DNA of 64,000 nt from Mucilaginibacter gossypii (GTDB lineage: Bacteria > Bacteroidota > Bacteroidia > Sphingobacteriales > Sphingobacteriaceae). The stretch is from NCBI RefSeq assembly GCF_900100945.1, contig NZ_FNCG01000020.1, forward strand, positions 1-64,000, given 5' to 3'. The notes beneath the pieces are model-generated. The model did not search any database. It was not told the DNA's origin and saw only the letters and a list, made by a program, of their open reading frames with translations. Of this stretch, positions 63,646-64,000 are shown piece after piece. The translations under genes were made by a program, and so were the position numbers. Numbering within the stretch: position 1 is the stretch's first letter; every line of letters begins with the position of its first letter.

Positions 63646-64000
63646 GATAGTTGTTTTATTTTATCCGACTCGTATATAAATACACCAGTCGTTTGTTTTT
63701 TTGATTGTAGATACATGGCCATGGCAACGGTTGAGGCATCAATGCTGTGGTATTTTTTCCAGCTTCCAAAAAGCAATGGATTTATAACTTTCATTAAGCC
63801 GTTTAAAAACTTTTCCATTGGTCGGCTTTCCTGCCTGTCGCCGGCTAAAAAAGATGGCCTGTAAATATGAATAGCGGGGATACCCGTAGCTGTGATATCA
63901 GCTTCAGTTTCTCCTTTAGTTTTCGTATAAAAATTAGCACCATTTATATCGGCTCCAATGGAGGATACCAAATGATATTGTTCAAGCCCGTTTTGCTTAG
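63642..64000 (-). CDS. NAD(P)-binding Rossmann-fold protein, C-terminal part cut by window edge
   Basis: The frame is open to the window edge. It contains GLEQYHLVSSIGAD, an active-site-like YTKTKGETE (Tyr-x-x-x-Lys) and IHIYRPSFLAGDR, which match the atypical SDR / NmrA-HTATIP2-like oxidoreductases that act as NAD(P)H-binding epimerase-like proteins. The N-terminal GxxGxxG part lies beyond the edge. Its stop overlaps the ABC-F start by four bases, so both are in one operon. Confidence 0.85.
   Translation of the reverse strand, partial: KQNGLEQYHLVSSIGADINGANFYTKTKGETEADITATGIPAIHIYRPSFLAGDRQESRPMEKFLNGLMKVINPLLFGSWKKYHSIDASTVAMAMYLQSKKQTTGVFIYESDKIKQLS

Noticed and set aside
1-64000. CRISPR array, prophage, toxin-antitoxin or restriction system
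   Set aside because: No evenly spaced direct repeats, cas genes, phage structural genes or paired small toxin-like genes were seen; the GxxExxY protein alone is not evidence of a defence system.

Overview
The window looks like a chromosomal segment of a Bacteroidota bacterium of the Sphingobacteriaceae type (Mucilaginibacter/Pedobacter-like). The evidence is a fused LpxC-FabZ, PorX and GldH of the type IX secretion/gliding machinery, a PSP1/RicT-GldH gene pair, DUF3078 and DUF4932 proteins, outer-membrane barrels with CarboxypepD_reg-like N-termini, and promoter elements matching the Bacteroidota TAnnTTTG type. The genus is an inference. Most of the window is housekeeping sequence in short operons on both strands, with abundant palindromic repeats between them.

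Layout. 1-0.5 kb: 3' end of an IS1595-type transposase and a repeat. 0.5-5.4 kb: periplasmic cyclophilin, exonuclease III, PorX and an HD phosphohydrolase. 5.8-10.6 kb: the lipid A operon lpxD-lpxC/fabZ-lpxA, an ABC ATPase and efp. 10.7-16.2 kb: PBP4-type carboxypeptidase, PDZ aspartyl protease and a large zinc protease. 16.9-24.5 kb: two related outer-membrane barrels on opposite strands around a secreted esterase with a PA14 domain. 25-29.5 kb: ComM-like ATPase and a patch of small unknown genes with a nonsense-broken REP-associated transposase. 29.5-32.7 kb: a GH5-GH30 pair, probably acting on beta-glucan. 33-38.7 kb: response regulator, M1 peptidase, barrel-like protein, an Ala/Thr-rich low-complexity secreted protein and ffh. 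38.8-44.1 kb: DUF3078, two glucosaminidases with an O-methyltransferase, a GxxExxY gene between inverted repeats, and ruvX. 44.3-51 kb: holB-ricT-gldH, small lipoproteins, DUF4932 and rmuC. 51-57 kb: thiL, nadA/nadB (divergent) and tRNA-Gly(CCC). 57-64 kb: gamma carbonic anhydrase, Ig-like lipoprotein, mnmG, two parS-like palindromes, a small membrane protein, an ABC-F ATPase and a partial Rossmann protein.

Three things stand out. First, two identical 16-bp parS-like sites lie next to mnmG, and 6-8 kb away the two intergenic regions around nadA carry a cluster of DnaA-box matches, so this end may be close to the origin and centromere. Second, at least nine families of palindromic intergenic repeats occur, several twice or more, together with one dying REP-associated transposase gene and a GxxExxY gene bracketed by one of the families. 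Third, lpxD and the O-methyltransferase gene have -7 elements so close to the start codon that their mRNAs may be leaderless. No CRISPR array, prophage or recognisable defence system was found.
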